From NCBI GenBank assembly GCA_017935905.1, contig JAGBGO010000055.1, positions 1 to 32,826 on the forward strand: a stretch of 32,826 nt of DNA. The letters are read 5' to 3'. Shown here piece by piece: positions 31,813-32,826 of this stretch. Below the pieces are notes generated by a model. That model saw only the letters and a list, made by a program, of their open reading frames with translations. It was not told the origin of the DNA and searched no databases. The stretch's first letter is position 1; each line of letters begins with the position of its first letter. The DNA comes from Clostridia bacterium. GTDB taxonomy: Bacteria; Bacillota; Clostridia; UBA1212; UBA1255. The position numbers and the translations under genes were made by a program.

Positions 31813-32826
31813 ATGGAGATTAAAAGAGACGTATATCTGAACAGACTTATCGTTAGAAAACACAACGGTTTTATTAAAGTCATTACCGGTATCCGCAGAT
31901 GCGGAAAATCCTATTTGCTCAATACTTTATTTTATAATCACTTGATCGCTGAAAGTATCGCGGAGGATCACATCATCCGCTTCGCATTTGACTCTGCCGA
32001 CGATTTGATTAAAATCGGAGAAGATCCCATTATCCTCGATAACGAGCGTGAGGATAGAAAGGTCGATCCCACCAAATTCTTGAATTGGCTGCAACCGCAG
32101 ATTGCCGACAAGGATATGCATTATATTCTGCTCGACGAGGTACAAAAGCTCGGCGCGTTTGAGTCGGTTCTCAACGGTTTTCTTCGCAAGAGCAATCTTG
32201 ACGTTTACGTAACCGGCAGTAATTCAAAATTCTTATCAAAGGATATTCTGACCGAGTTTGAGGGCAGAGGTGACGAGGTTCACGTTCTTCCTCTGTCGTT
32301 CTCGGAGTATTATGCATTCAAGGGCGGAGACAAGAGCGAAGCGTTTGACGATTATTCTATCTACGGCGGCTTGCCTGCTGTTGCGCTGATGGCGACCGAG
32401 GAACAGAAAACCAATTATCTGATCTCGCAGATGCAAAACCTCTATTTGCGCGATATCAAGAACCGCTACGGCTTACAGGACGAAGTTACTCTCGGAGAGG
32501 TGCTTGACGTTATCGCTTCGGGCATTTCCACCTTGACCAATCCGCGTAACATTTCCAACACGATGAACACCGTGCACGGAAGCAATATCTGCGATGCGAC
32601 CGTTGACCGCTATATCGGTCATATGGAGGATGCCTTTATGCTTACCCGCGTAAAGCGGTACAATGTAAAAGGCAGAAAATATATCGGTACTCCTTACAAG
32701 ATCTATTTTGAAGACGTCGGACTTCGCAATGCCCGTCTGAATTTCAGACAGATCGAAGGCACTCATATAATGGAGAATATTCTTTATAACGAGCTTCGTT
32801 ACAGAGGATACCAAGTAGACGTTGGA
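31813..32826 (+). CDS. AAA+ ATPase of the DUF4143 (COG1373) type, 5' part
   Basis: The gene runs off the window in frame after 338 codons. The AAA+ module has the Walker A motif GIRRCGKS (residues 26-33), Walker B YILLDEVQ (~residues 110-117), a VTGSNSKFLSKDI sensor region and a GRGDEVHVLPLSFSEYYAFK strand. The DUF4143 part follows, with LYLRDIKNRYGL and the nuclease-like YFEDVGLRNARLNFRQIEGTHIMENILYNELRYRGYQVDVG. Such proteins occur in many copies in anaerobes, with no settled role. Codon choice (more CTC, GAC and CGC) differs somewhat from the ribosomal genes, and the flanking repeats suggest an accessory origin. GGAGG lies five bases before the ATG. Confidence 0.88.
   Translation, partial: MEIKRDVYLNRLIVRKHNGFIKVITGIRRCGKSYLLNTLFYNHLIAESIAEDHIIRFAFDSADDLIKIGEDPIILDNEREDRKVDPTKFLNWLQPQIADKDMHYILLDEVQKLGAFESVLNGFLRKSNLDVYVTGSNSKFLSKDILTEFEGRGDEVHVLPLSFSEYYAFKGGDKSEAFDDYSIYGGLPAVALMATEEQKTNYLISQMQNLYLRDIKNRYGLQDEVTLGEVLDVIASGISTLTNPRNISNTMNTVHGSNICDATVDRYIGHMEDAFMLTRVKRYNVKGRKYIGTPYKIYFEDVGLRNARLNFRQIEGTHIMENILYNELRYRGYQVDVG

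Overview
The window looks like a chromosomal segment of a spore-forming Clostridia-type Firmicute. The reasons are the gene order of the S10-spc-alpha ribosomal cluster, the zinc-binding (C+) forms of S14, S4, L24 and L36, the sporulation genes spoIID and spoIIID, a Spo0A-type DNA-binding domain, strong AGGAGG ribosome binding sites with several TTG/GTG starts, and an anaerobic (class III) ribonucleotide reductase. Species or family cannot be fixed from the sequence alone.

Layout. 1-431: 3' end of a 23S rRNA gene, a 5S rRNA gene and the rrn terminator. 432-683: two tandem palindromes, a promoter and a leader. 684-4092: nadA-nadB-nadC, the de novo route from aspartate to nicotinate mononucleotide. 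4128-5745: a terminator, a SpoIID-like protein and a LoaP-type NusG paralogue with its own near-consensus promoter. 5742-7805 (minus strand): a GlmU-like left-handed beta-helix protein followed by glmM (amino-sugar/cell wall precursors). 7868-8523: spoIIID with a sigma-E-like promoter, overlapped tail to tail by a receiverless Spo0A-like DNA-binding protein on the minus strand. 8706-9554: a YitT-family membrane protein. 9555-10151: a 597-base gene-free stretch holding a nested inverted-repeat structure with a terminator (candidate small RNA), then the S10 operon promoter and a structured leader ending in an attenuator-like terminator.

10152-26005 is a complete, uninterrupted S10-spc-alpha supercluster on the plus strand: rpsJ rplC rplD rplW rplB rpsS rplV rpsC rplP rpmC rpsQ rplN rplX rplE rpsZ rpsH rplF rplR rpsE rpmD rplO secY adk map infA rpmJ rpsM rpsK rpsD rpoA rplQ. 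Notable variants are an L22 with a ~49-residue N-terminal extension, an L17 with a ~50-residue internal insertion and an L36 with one extra residue in its zinc knuckle. Then follow yhbY (ribosome assembly), a minus-strand YgjV-family membrane protein, nrdD-nrdG, a cytoplasmic GH20 hexosaminidase, and finally the 5' part of an AAA+ ATPase/DUF4143 gene whose promoter is bracketed by two copies of a long palindrome.

Most of the window is core housekeeping. The parts most worth a second look are the Spo0A-like/spoIIID pair, the 9654-9780 structured region, the S10 leader, the double palindrome in front of the terminal ATPase gene, and the three ribosomal-protein insertions or extensions.
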